From contig JALVBA010000008.1 in the NCBI GenBank assembly GCA_027010905.1, positions 1 through 14,922 on the forward strand: a DNA stretch of 14,922 bases, in the 5' to 3' direction. A program made the translations under genes and the position numbers. Under the pieces are notes generated by a model. That model did no database searches. It saw only the letters and a list, made by a program, of their open reading frames with translations, and was not told the DNA's origin. Source of the stretch: Marinilabiliaceae bacterium (GTDB lineage Bacteria; Bacteroidota; Bacteroidia; Bacteroidales; Marinilabiliaceae). Below, piece after piece: positions 7,447 through 14,922 of the stretch (position 1 is the first letter of the stretch; each line of letters starts with the position of its first letter).

Positions 7447-7574
7447 GCTTATTTCTGATAGCACTTTCCGTATGCTTGAAGATTAAGTTCGGTTGGATGA
7501 TCTCCTCATACCTTCGGAGCTATCCAATCTCCCTAAATCTTCAATCACACTCCAAGCACAATCAGAAAGAGGCC
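7434..7574 (-). terminator. Possible intrinsic terminator after the RND pump gene (fold-back plus T8)
   Basis: Read on the - strand, the base of the fold-back stem (GGC/GCC, then an 8-bp TTTCTGAT/ATCAGAAA helix) is followed by TTGA and then eight T's (complement of 7434-7441). That is the layout of a Rho-independent terminator, though the hairpin is unusually long and imperfect. If active it would uncouple tolC from the pump gene. Confidence 0.35.
7446..7574. repeat. Fold-back element with about 60-base imperfect inverted arms (MITE-like or structured RNA)
   Basis: Bases 7446-7498 pair with 7522-7574 in one register without any gap: I count 38 Watson-Crick and 2 G-T pairs in 53 positions. 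Perfect helices include TTTCTGAT/ATCAGAAA (7452-7459/7561-7568), TTGAAGATT/AATCTTCAA (7476-7484/7536-7544) and TTGGAT/ATCCAA (7493-7498/7522-7527). After a small asymmetric internal loop, CTCC (7502-7505) pairs with GGAG (7516-7519), leaving a 10-base loop. CAAAAAAAA lies on both sides (7433-7441 and 7576-7584) and could be a target duplication, though it is low-complexity. No transposase is present, so it would be non-autonomous. Confidence 0.75.
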
Positions 7575-7661
7575 GCAAAAAAAACAGAGTTGTCTATTTA
7601 TATTCAAAATCTTTAATATTAAGGTTGCTCTTCACCCACTACAAACGATATAGACCCATTC

Positions 7662-10600
7662 CTATTCAATCACCCTCTTTTTATGAATATTTGCCTTCTC
7701 AACCTCTTCAGGAGAAGGCTTTACTCCTGTTAACAAATATCTTACCCAAACCCTGACATCATTCATAAAAAGAATCGTTACCGGGAAAACTGTAAGGATA
7801 AATAATGTCCCAAAAAATACTCCGTATGCCAAGGCCATCGCCATAGGGATAAGGAATTGCGCCTGTCGGCTCTGTTCAAAAATAATTGGAAAAAGCCCAA
7901 TTGTTGTAGTTAGCGTTGTAAGAACAATAGGACGAAAACGCGCCAGACCTGCCTGGTAAATTGCCTCCTTTACCGGCAAGTTATCATTTGCCAAAAGCCG
8001 GTTATATTTTTGTAGAAATACAACAGCATCATTCACCGTAACCCCCGAGAGCGCGACCATTCCGAAAGCACTTAATATCGAGAGCGGAATACCGTGAAAC
8101 ATGTGTCCCCACATTGCACCAAGATATGCAAGCGGAATCATTGAAAGTATTATCAAACCCTGACCAAACGACTTAAAGTGAATCATTAACACTATTGCAA
8201 TCAAAATAAATGCAGGTATAAAAAACTTCATCATTGAATTCTGACTCTCCGCAGCATTTTTCTGCTGCCCCTGAAAAAGATATCTTACTCCGGGGTAGTT
8301 GACAGCAATCTTTGGCATTATCTTCGCCTCAATGTACTCTGTTAGTGGAGCAACGGGGATGTATGGATTAACAAGGTCGGCTTCAATCCGTATCTCTCTC
8401 TTCATGTTATACCGATGAATATTTACCGGACCGCGTTCAATCTCAAAGTCAGCTATCTCTGACAATGGATACTCACCTCTATGTGTTTTGATTTTCATCT
8501 TTTCAAGCTGACCAATCTCTTTTCTGTCTGAACGTGGATAGCGTACCCAAATACGTAGCTCATCTTTTCCCATTTGCAGTCGTTGCGACTGAGAACCAAA
8601 AAACCCATTTCGTACCTGATTGAGTACTGTAAAATCATCCAGACCTAAAAAATAGGCTCTGGGTTTCAGCTTCAGCCTTACCTCTTGTGCTCCAAGCGGA
8701 TTGTTATCTTTTACTTCAGTAATATCCGGCATCTCCCCCAATTCACTCATTAACATATCGCGTGCTTTTGAAAGCTCATCAAGATTATTGCCCAATAGAC
8801 TAATTGAAATGGGTGCCCCCCAATGACTACGACCTGCAACAGAAATTTTATCAGCTTCGGGAACTTTACCTATCTTTTTCCTAACTCGTTGAGCAATATC
8901 GAATGATGAAATAGGGCTATCCTCCAAATTCCTTAAAAGAACAGAAATATGACCGGCATGTGAGCCTGTCTCCTCTCCGTTAAAGGAGGTTCCTAATGTA
9001 AGAAAAGTGTATATGATGTAGTTTGATGTATCATTGTACTCCTCTTTCAACTCATCGTTAACCTCCCATACCAGCTTTTCAAATTTGTAGAGGGCATCCA
9101 GAGTCTGTTTTTCACCTTCACCCGGAGTAAAGGCAATGTTAACATCAAAATTATCAGGTGGAATATTCGGGAAGAAAGTAGATGTTATAAATCCTCCTTT
9201 GAAGAGTCCAACGGTGATAAGTGTAAGGGTTAACGGAATAAAAAGAATAACATAGTGATATCTAATCACCTTCTTCAATAACCTACCATACAGTTTCTCT
9301 CTGGCATAGGAGACTGTTCTCTCCAATCTGTTCCTGACTTTATTCCCAAAATTTACAGCATCTGTTGAGCGTTTCAGAACATGAGGTGTTCCGATGTGAG
9401 CAGGTAACACAAAGAATGCTTCAAACAACGAAAAAGTTAAACTGAATATAACCACAAATGCCATTTCAAACATCATCTCCATTCTACCCTCAATAAACAT
9501 GAGAGGTGAAAAAGCAATTATTGTGGTTAATACAGAAGTAACAACAGCCGGTAACACTTCCATAGTACCATCAACAGCAGCTTTCATTGGTGACTTTCCC
9601 TTTTCGAAATGAGAGAAGATATTTTCAGCAATTACAATTCCATCATCCACAAGTATTCCTACAACCAGTATCATACCAAAAAGTGATATCATATTAATGG
9701 TTACCCCATACATATTGGCCACAACAAACATGGCTAAAAACGATGACGGAATACCCCAGGCTACCCACAACGACAGGCGAAAACTTAAAAACAGAGCCAG
9801 AATTAAAATAACTAAAGCCAGTCCAAAACCTCCATTTTTATAGAGTAGATCCAGCCTTGAGTATAGCATATCAAGATAATCGAAGGTAACATCTAGTTGA
9901 GCATTGTTATACTTACGGTTAAACTCCTCAACATAATTATTAACAAAAACAGATATTTTTTCAAGGTCTTCGCTTATTAATTTACTAACAGAGATTGATA
10001 TGGCCGGCTTACCATTCATAAGTGTAAAATTTGGTACATCTTCAAACTGTAACTTTACTTTACCCAAATCTCCAACACGAACAATGCTACCCTCCTTACC
10101 TCCACGAATAACAATATCAGAAATCTCATTTGGATCAACAGATCTATTTCTAACCCGAATAATCACCCTGTACTCATCATTTCGCACCTCACCACCCGAA
10201 AGATCCCTGTTTGCATTAGATATGGCTCTGCTAATATCGCTAAGGGTTAATCCATATCTCAACAAGTTCTCCTCAGAGACTTCCACCGATAGTTCAGTTT
10301 TTGGGAATCCACTTATCTGTATCTGACTAATCAGCCCGGAAGCCATAAAGTCATCCTCAAGATGATAGGCCATCTGTTTTAGAGTCATAAGATCTGCCGA
10401 TCCTGAGAGCCCCAGGCGTAGTGCAGGAGTTAAAGATCGTTGTTTAAAAACTATGGGGCGCTCAGCCCCTGTTGGCATACTGGTAATACCATCGATAGAG
10501 TTCTTCACCTCTTGCAAAGTGAGATCGATGTCAATCTTTCCGGTTGTTTCAATACTTACCCTACAGAAATTTTCTGATGAAGTGGAGTTAATCTCCTTTA

Positions 10601-10832
10601 TACCCGGAATTCCTCTTATCGCCTCCTCAATACGTACTGTAATACCCTCTTCCATCTCCTTGGGAGATGCTCCGGGATAGGCTACAGAGACACTTATTAT
10701 TCTTGTCTTTCTTTCAGGAAAGAAAGACTTTTTCATTGAAACAAAACTGGCAATCCCGGCACCCAATACCACAATAACCATAAGGTTAGCATAGAACGGG
10801 TACTTAACAAAGGTTTCTATTATCTTACGCAT
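7662..10832 (-). CDS. RND efflux transporter permease (AcrB/HAE1-like)
   Basis: Proton-driven inner-membrane pump of a tripartite efflux system. The 1056-residue length is normal for the family. It has a short N-terminus and first helix (about 13-33), a large periplasmic porter loop (about 34-335, with the conserved PGASPKEMEE segment), and helices 2-6. The proton-relay motif GILVDDGIVIAEN with Asp396-Asp397 in helix 4 corresponds to Asp407/Asp408 of AcrB. Helix 7 lies near 526-546, followed by a second porter loop and helices 8-12. The AcrB-like motif and porter loops favour a drug/organic-compound type over a metal type, but the substrate is unknown. It begins 15 bases after the MFP stop, so the two are translated from one message. 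The stop is followed by a 354-base structured gap before tolC. Confidence 0.95.
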   Translation of the reverse strand: MRKIIETFVKYPFYANLMVIVVLGAGIASFVSMKKSFFPERKTRIISVSVAYPGASPKEMEEGITVRIEEAIRGIPGIKEINSTSSENFCRVSIETTGKIDIDLTLQEVKNSIDGITSMPTGAERPIVFKQRSLTPALRLGLSGSADLMTLKQMAYHLEDDFMASGLISQIQISGFPKTELSVEVSEENLLRYGLTLSDISRAISNANRDLSGGEVRNDEYRVIIRVRNRSVDPNEISDIVIRGGKEGSIVRVGDLGKVKLQFEDVPNFTLMNGKPAISISVSKLISEDLEKISVFVNNYVEEFNRKYNNAQLDVTFDYLDMLYSRLDLLYKNGGFGLALVILILALFLSFRLSLWVAWGIPSSFLAMFVVANMYGVTINMISLFGMILVVGILVDDGIVIAENIFSHFEKGKSPMKAAVDGTMEVLPAVVTSVLTTIIAFSPLMFIEGRMEMMFEMAFVVIFSLTFSLFEAFFVLPAHIGTPHVLKRSTDAVNFGNKVRNRLERTVSYAREKLYGRLLKKVIRYHYVILFIPLTLTLITVGLFKGGFITSTFFPNIPPDNFDVNIAFTPGEGEKQTLDALYKFEKLVWEVNDELKEEYNDTSNYIIYTFLTLGTSFNGEETGSHAGHISVLLRNLEDSPISSFDIAQRVRKKIGKVPEADKISVAGRSHWGAPISISLLGNNLDELSKARDMLMSELGEMPDITEVKDNNPLGAQEVRLKLKPRAYFLGLDDFTVLNQVRNGFFGSQSQRLQMGKDELRIWVRYPRSDRKEIGQLEKMKIKTHRGEYPLSEIADFEIERGPVNIHRYNMKREIRIEADLVNPYIPVAPLTEYIEAKIMPKIAVNYPGVRYLFQGQQKNAAESQNSMMKFFIPAFILIAIVLMIHFKSFGQGLIILSMIPLAYLGAMWGHMFHGIPLSILSAFGMVALSGVTVNDAVVFLQKYNRLLANDNLPVKEAIYQAGLARFRPIVLTTLTTTIGLFPIIFEQSRQAQFLIPMAMALAYGVFFGTLFILTVFPVTILFMNDVRVWVRYLLTGVKPSPEEVEKANIHKKRVIE

Positions 10833-10847
10833 ATTGTCTATATTGTG

Positions 10848-11969
10848 CTATTTTGTTAATGCTTCAAATTTTGCATTTCCGGTTATTCCTGTAACAGATT
10901 CAGTAACCAACATCTCGCCTACAGGCAGCCCGTTAAAATATAGTGTTTCGTCATTCAGTTTCTGAATATTAATACTCTTCTTTGTAAGTTTGTTATCTTG
11001 CAATACCAACACTTCAGAACCGTTATAAACAGCACTTCGTGATATCTCCATTACGTCATGAACATCACTTCCGTAAATCTTTACATTAAGGTACATCCCA
11101 TCAAAAAGGGGAAGTAATTTTGAATCTTTTACAGCCACATAAACACTTACCGTATTAGTTGCAGGATTAATTACATCAGCTATTCTGGAGATGTAACCAT
11201 GCTGAACATCTCCTGATTCATTGGTAAGATCGGCTTTCATATTACATTTGCACAAACTTATACTTTGCACCCTAACTGGCACTTCCACTTCATACAAATC
11301 ATTTCGGGTAAATATTGCTAAGCGTACACCAGGATTAACAACGGCTCCAACCTGAAGGATTACCTCCTTCAATGAACCATCGAAAGGAGCGTGAATACGG
11401 TACTTAGTGTATCTTATTTCATTACTTTTTATTGAGTAGTACTCATTCAGTACATTTCTGGTAGCCATAAAAATCCTCTCTTTCGAAGATGTAGTTTCGG
11501 GTATTTGCGGAAGAGGATAATTTATATTGATAGATTCAAAAAAGTCCATCCAAGTTGGGTATGAATCAGGAAAATCAATCTTCATATCGGGAAGTATTGA
11601 TGCTATAGATTTCAGGAAATTACTCTTTTGAGCTTTAAGCTGAAATGTAAACTCCTCATTAATGATATTTGCAATTATCTCTCTTTTTTTAAAATGCCGC
11701 CCTGCTTTAAACAGATGATCTCCCTGTTCAAGTCTGCCACTAACTTCCGAACTGATAACAACTTCATCGAAAGCTCTTAACCGACCTGATGTCTCAATAA
11801 TACCGGGTAGATTAATGTACTCAACAGGTTTAGCCTTCACATATCTTATTGCTTGAGGTGGTGTTTTCTTTTGTGGATCTTGCTTAAAACTGCTTAACCA
11901 TTTAAACATAATGACACCAAAAAAAACTATGATTAAGATAGAAATGATGGCAATAAATTTTCTGTTCAT
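10848..11969 (-). CDS. RND efflux periplasmic adaptor (membrane fusion protein)
   Basis: Adaptor that joins the RND pump to the TolC-type channel. The 373 residues start with an N-terminal membrane anchor (about 7-27). No lipobox Cys is present, so it is anchored by the helix rather than by lipid. The first lipoyl/barrel part (IIETSGRLRAFDEVVISSEV, about 57-76) is followed by a helical region. Its second half starts near YTKYRIHAPFDGSLKEVILQ, and beta-barrel and membrane-proximal domains complete the protein. The hairpin region is atypical: instead of long heptad coils it carries a Pro/aromatic-rich segment (PDSYPTWMDFFESI, then NYPLPQIPE). It is first in the operon; a divergent gene starts 143 bases away and no regulator is adjacent. 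ATG 11969 fits the hydrophobic N-terminus. Confidence 0.9.
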   Translation of the reverse strand: MNRKFIAIISILIIVFFGVIMFKWLSSFKQDPQKKTPPQAIRYVKAKPVEYINLPGIIETSGRLRAFDEVVISSEVSGRLEQGDHLFKAGRHFKKREIIANIINEEFTFQLKAQKSNFLKSIASILPDMKIDFPDSYPTWMDFFESININYPLPQIPETTSSKERIFMATRNVLNEYYSIKSNEIRYTKYRIHAPFDGSLKEVILQVGAVVNPGVRLAIFTRNDLYEVEVPVRVQSISLCKCNMKADLTNESGDVQHGYISRIADVINPATNTVSVYVAVKDSKLLPLFDGMYLNVKIYGSDVHDVMEISRSAVYNGSEVLVLQDNKLTKKSINIQKLNDETLYFNGLPVGEMLVTESVTGITGNAKFEALTK

Positions 11970-12024
11970 TACTCTTTATTTATAAGTATTCTTGATGTTA
12001 GTCGCCGAAAAATCGTGATTCCTT

Positions 12025-12060
12025 CAAAAGTAGTGCAAATATCTATAATTTAAGATACAA
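12025..12060 (-). promoter_or_regulatory. Candidate promoter of the MFP-RND(-TolC) operon
   Basis: On the - strand TACTTTTG (complement of 12025-12032) matches TAnnTTTG. A TTG (complement of 12058-12060) lies 25 bases upstream, a spacing slightly above the usual 17-23. The predicted leader is about 50 bases. It sits back-to-back with the candidate + strand promoter. Confidence 0.45.
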
Positions 12061-12092
12061 TTTGTTTAAGTTAACTCTTTTACCTATATTTA
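12061..12092 (+). promoter_or_regulatory. Candidate promoter of the amidohydrolase-like gene
   Basis: TTTG at 12061-12064, a 20-base spacer, and TATATTTA at 12085-12092, which matches TAnnTTTG except for the last base. Spacing is within the Bacteroidota range. A start near 12099 leaves a leader of about 15 bases before ATG 12113 and would exclude the TTG at 12062 as a start codon. Confidence 0.5.
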
Positions 12093-12112
12093 GTATTATC
12101 AAATTTCGTCAA

Positions 12113-13441
12113 ATGAATTATGTACTAATTAGAAATGGGTCGATTGTGAGTTCAACAGGGATTCAGGTTTCCGATGTGCTAATTGGTAATAATAAAATCA
12201 TTGAGGTAGCCCATGCAATTCCCCGTCCTGATCCCGAAACACCTGTAATTGATGCCTCCGGTAAATATGTTATGCCGGGTGCAATTGATATTAACCGTAA
12301 TTTTAGTGAGTTTGGAGTGGTACTGAAGGATGAGATGCTTCGTCTTTGCAGAGCAGAAATTATTGGGGGCACAACTTCAATGCTTGAGAATCTTGAACCT
12401 AAAAATAAGATGAATTGTGTTGAGGGAGTTTTTCTTTCAAAGAACAGGTCTGTAGAGAGTATCATTGATTATGGCTTTCATCTATCAGTGAATGGATGGT
12501 CGGGCTTTTCAGAAAAAGATCTTGAGTATTGTTTTGCTCATGAAGGAATAACCAGCTTTTCGGTACAGAATTTATTTGAACACGAAACTGCAATTTATGG
12601 TTTGGTTAACCTGATGAGAAAAATAAAAGAACTCGGCCTGCTGCTATTAGTTGAGGTTAGCCATCCTGAGTACGGTGGAAGCGGATATACGGGATTGAAT
12701 CATACAGATGACAATACGGCAATGACCAGGCTAGATCAATTAAGCTTAATTCTGGATAAGATTGTTGAAACGGGCTGTAAAGCATATTTTATAAATATAA
12801 GCTTCACAGAGGAGCTCGATTTGATATTAAATGCTCAAAAACATCATAAGATTTATGCCGAATTAACAATGCCTTGCTATATTGGCGAAGGGATGGACTA
12901 CATAATCGACAACCAAACGGTGATGCATGGATTCTCGCTCTCAGGAGAGTTAACACTGATTCCCTATTCACAATTTTGGTCGTTACTAAAAAATGACCAG
13001 TTTCTTGCAGCCCGACCTACCCTAAGGATTTCAAATGTTGATGACACCATAAATAAGCAGGTTTTTAACAGACCTGATGAGTATTTCGTTCTTAAAAATA
13101 CTCTTTCGGCTCTTTATACATCAGGTGTTGCAAGTGATAATATTTCTATTTCTGATTTTTGCAATCTAACCTCAGAGAAGCCTGCAAGGCTAATGGGACT
13201 GTTCCCTCAAAAAGGGATTGTCAGACCGGGCTCTGATGCTGATATCATTATCTGGGATGCCAATGTAGACCGTAATCTCTACTGCTCTTATCCGCGAAGT
13301 TCAAACAGTAAAGGATCTACATCAAAACTAAAAGGCAAGGCTCAGTTTGTTTTTGTAAATGGTATCATGGTTTATGACGGTGAGATATTTTTCGGGGAAA
13401 ACTTAAAAGGACAATATCTTTATCGTATCTCATCGAAATAA
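12113..13441 (+). CDS. Dihydroorotase/hydantoinase-like amidohydrolase lacking the metal ligands (probable pseudoenzyme)
   Basis: A 442-residue member of the cyclic amidohydrolase fold. The N-terminal small domain (1-55) ends in YVMPGAID, the usual lead-in to the HxH metal motif. The C-terminus has SEKPARLMGLFPQKG, GSDADIIIWD and FVNGIMVYDGE, as in hydantoinases and dihydroorotases. The catalytic positions are replaced: HxH is Asn61-Arg62-Asn63, the carboxylated Lys of the SFK motif is Ser150, the next His (VHAE-type) aligns with Glu181, the VVHVS His aligns with Asn228, and I find no DH motif for the catalytic Asp. The frame is otherwise open and complete, so it is not a decayed gene. By analogy with inactive dihydroorotase subunits and CRMPs it could be structural or regulatory; this is inference. 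ATG 12113 is chosen over TTG 12062 because homology starts at MNYVLIRNG and the promoter lies between. Confidence 0.8.
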   Translation: MNYVLIRNGSIVSSTGIQVSDVLIGNNKIIEVAHAIPRPDPETPVIDASGKYVMPGAIDINRNFSEFGVVLKDEMLRLCRAEIIGGTTSMLENLEPKNKMNCVEGVFLSKNRSVESIIDYGFHLSVNGWSGFSEKDLEYCFAHEGITSFSVQNLFEHETAIYGLVNLMRKIKELGLLLLVEVSHPEYGGSGYTGLNHTDDNTAMTRLDQLSLILDKIVETGCKAYFINISFTEELDLILNAQKHHKIYAELTMPCYIGEGMDYIIDNQTVMHGFSLSGELTLIPYSQFWSLLKNDQFLAARPTLRISNVDDTINKQVFNRPDEYFVLKNTLSALYTSGVASDNISISDFCNLTSEKPARLMGLFPQKGIVRPGSDADIIIWDANVDRNLYCSYPRSSNSKGSTSKLKGKAQFVFVNGIMVYDGEIFFGENLKGQYLYRISSK

Positions 13442-13444
13442 GTT

Positions 13445-14560
13445 TTATCTATTTTCTTCTTTATTAATTGCTTGCAGCCTCTTAACAATCCCTCTTCGTT
13501 TCCACAATAGAAAAAGTGAAGGTATGTAAGCTACAATCATTCCGAGAATAAAAATCAAAAAAGTAAGTTTTAGAACTCCTAAATTACGTAAAGAATAACC
13601 TAAAATTATAAAAGCAATATTTATAACTCCTAATATTAAACTTGTTTGAACATGCGTAAAACCCAAAGCCAACATACGATGATGTATATGGTTTTTGTCC
13701 GCTGAAAATGGTGATTTACCCTGTGAAATACGTAAGAAAAAGACTCTTGTTGTATCAATAATCGGAACAATTAAAATAGCTAAAGCAACAGCAGGGCCTG
13801 AATTCATCACAAAACTGTGTCCCGGATATTTGTTTAGGATTGTAAATTCAGAGAAGTGGATAGCCACAACAGCTAATAAGAACCCCAACAACAGCGAACC
13901 TGTATCACCCATGAAAATCTTCTGCCGTTTAGAGAAAACATTGTAATACAAAAATGCCAACAACCCACCCACCAAAGCTGCACTCATTATGGGAATATGG
14001 TAATTACCATTAAGGTAAAACCAAATACCAAAAGCTAAAATCGTTATAATGCCTGTTATTGCCGCCAAACCATCAACTCCATCAATCAGGTTAAAACCAT
14101 TTATTATAAAAACCATTAGAAAGACGGTGATAACAACACTGGCAAGATAGTTTATATCAAGTCCAAAAAAACCATGGAGATCAGTAATGCGCAGGTCTCC
14201 CATCCCAACAATTATCAGAGCTGCAATAATCTGCCCCATCAACTTTACAATAGGAGCAGTAACAAGTATATCGTCTTTAATTCCGATGCCAAAAATTATT
14301 AGTATTGCCGGAATAAGAAAGGGTATTTTGGTAAATTCGAACCAATCAACAAACAGAGAGTATGTAAACAGGAAACCAATGAAGATAGCCAAACCTCCCA
14401 AAGTGGGTATTCTAACTTTATGTACAGTACGTTTCCCGGGCTCATCAAACAGATTCTTTTGGCGTGCAACTCTTAAAATAGTAGGTATTGAAAAAAACAC
14501 CATAATGAAAGAGATTATCGACGCAAAAGGAATTAATAACCGGATTGTGTAATCGTTCAT
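13445..14560 (-). CDS. Polyprenyl-phosphate GlcNAc-1-phosphate transferase family (WecA/TagO/MraY-like)
   Basis: Integral membrane enzyme that transfers a sugar 1-phosphate from a UDP-sugar to undecaprenyl phosphate, the first step of lipid-linked surface glycan synthesis. The 371-residue protein has about ten or eleven membrane helices. Family signatures are all present: RTVHKVRIPTLGGLAIF (45-61), the Asp pair Asp96-Asp97 in GIKDD, NGFNLIDGVDGLA (154-166) with Asp160 and Asp163, GDTGS (218-222), and the cytoplasmic NHIHHR (290-295) typical of WecA/TagO rather than MraY. The exact sugar (GlcNAc or another HexNAc) cannot be read from the sequence. It converges on the amidohydrolase-like gene with 3 bases between stop codons and no terminator space. 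Confidence 0.93.
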   Translation of the reverse strand: MNDYTIRLLIPFASIISFIMVFFSIPTILRVARQKNLFDEPGKRTVHKVRIPTLGGLAIFIGFLFTYSLFVDWFEFTKIPFLIPAILIIFGIGIKDDILVTAPIVKLMGQIIAALIIVGMGDLRITDLHGFFGLDINYLASVVITVFLMVFIINGFNLIDGVDGLAAITGIITILAFGIWFYLNGNYHIPIMSAALVGGLLAFLYYNVFSKRQKIFMGDTGSLLLGFLLAVVAIHFSEFTILNKYPGHSFVMNSGPAVALAILIVPIIDTTRVFFLRISQGKSPFSADKNHIHHRMLALGFTHVQTSLILGVINIAFIILGYSLRNLGVLKLTFLIFILGMIVAYIPSLFLLWKRRGIVKRLQAINKEENR

Positions 14561-14922
14561 GCCAATGCTATATCAATTCTGACACAAAAATACTCAAATA
14601 ATTTTCAATACTATTTATTCGGATGATTTTATTTTTAGCAGAGTATTGGTTATTCCCGAACACGTCAAAAAAAACGGTTCATCAGTAGTGTATTGTAGTT
14701 CATGATCATTATATCGTTCAATAAGAAAGCCTCTCTTTCCTTCTTAGGGATGCTTAACCAGTTATTTGCTTTAGCAATATTAATAATTAATTTAAGTATT
14801 TAACAAACCTTTTTCACGCAATATCGTATCTAAAATAATTTGACTTATAAGATGTTAAATGTATAATAGCAAATTTTTGTGTTTTAAATTACCACTTATA
14901 AACTAAATAAAGACAATAGCTA
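14561..14922. other. AT-rich intergenic sequence upstream of the wecA-like gene, no gene seen
   Basis: Stops are frequent in all frames I checked. The only longer stretch is a start-less - strand frame of 42 codons (14615-14743), too short to support a gene. A small TTGC/GCAA hairpin near 14768 and very AT-rich sequence to the window end suggest a promoter/leader region for genes on one or both sides. Confidence 0.5.
14585..14592 (-). promoter_or_regulatory. Possible -7 promoter element of the wecA-like gene
   Basis: On the - strand the bases read TATTTTTG, matching TAnnTTTG, about 25 bases before the start codon. No TTG is found at the expected -33 distance (the nearest is 13 bases upstream), so support is partial. 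Confidence 0.3.

Larger units (their letters stand above)
7308..7661 (-). other. 354-base gap between pump and tolC genes, filled with structured repeats
   Basis: No coding sequence is supported here; short frames on the + strand across 7416-7756 have no recognisable product and lie over the repeats. From the pump side toward tolC the - strand carries 76 bases of plain AT-rich sequence (7586-7661), the fold-back element, the pseudoknot-type hairpin, a TAnnTTTG match, the REP-like hairpin and then an AT-rich leader. The neighbouring MFP and pump genes are only 15 bases apart, which makes this gap exceptional. Confidence 0.8.

Noticed and set aside
7416..7756. Two overlapping + strand frames of 66 and 87 codons
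   Set aside because: They lie on the fold-back repeat and run into the antisense of the pump gene's 3' end; no recognisable protein features.
14187..14552. 121-codon + strand frame opposite the wecA-like gene
   Set aside because: Antisense shadow of a gene with all its catalytic motifs; composition is explained by the complementary strand.
14615..14743. 42-codon - strand frame upstream of the wecA-like gene
   Set aside because: It reads rather protein-like, but has no start codon, is preceded directly by TAA, and a frame this long is not rare in AT-rich DNA. At most a gene relic.

Overview
The window looks like chromosomal DNA from a Bacteroidota bacterium, probably Bacteroidales-like (the order is less certain). 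The evidence is AT-rich coding sequence, start codons without clear Shine-Dalgarno sequences, several matches to the Bacteroidota -7 promoter element TAnnTTTG, and typical gene families: a C39-peptidase ABC exporter paired with HlyD, and an MFP-RND-TolC efflux set. There are eight confident genes plus one probable non-catalytic amidohydrolase homologue. No rRNA, tRNA, CRISPR array or transposase was seen.

Left region (1-3617). Two tightly spaced + strand genes encode a HlyD-type adaptor and a bacteriocin-processing ABC exporter with an intact Cys/His/Asp protease triad. Together they form the inner-membrane half of a double-glycine leader peptide secretion system. No substrate or maturation gene lies in the window, so these would have to be to the left. 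A GC-rich, non-coding spacer (3363-3617, about 52% GC over 3421-3600 by hand count) full of short inverted repeats separates this pair from the next genes and may mark a junction.

Middle left (3741-5902). A MurU/sugar-1-phosphate nucleotidyltransferase and an NhaA Na+/H+ antiporter lie on the + strand, 53 bases apart.

Middle (5997-11969). A - strand tripartite efflux locus is ordered membrane-fusion protein, RND pump, TolC-type outer membrane protein. The first two are 15 bases apart, but pump and outer membrane gene are separated by 354 bases. That gap holds the most unusual non-coding DNA here. It contains a fold-back element with roughly 60-base arms, flanked by CAAAAAAAA on both sides. 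Next to it is a perfect 12-bp hairpin whose loop can pair with a downstream hexamer (an H-type pseudoknot geometry). A REP-like 7-bp GC hairpin follows just downstream of a TAnnTTTG match. Read on the - strand, the fold-back followed by eight T's could terminate transcription after the pump, and the TAnnTTTG match could restart it before tolC.

Right (12113-14922). A + strand dihydroorotase/hydantoinase-like protein has lost every metal ligand I can place (HxH has become NxN). It is transcribed divergently from the efflux operon. It converges, with only 3 bases between stop codons, on a - strand WecA/TagO-type polyprenyl-phosphate sugar-phosphate transferase that would start cell-surface glycan synthesis. 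The last 362 bases hold no convincing gene.
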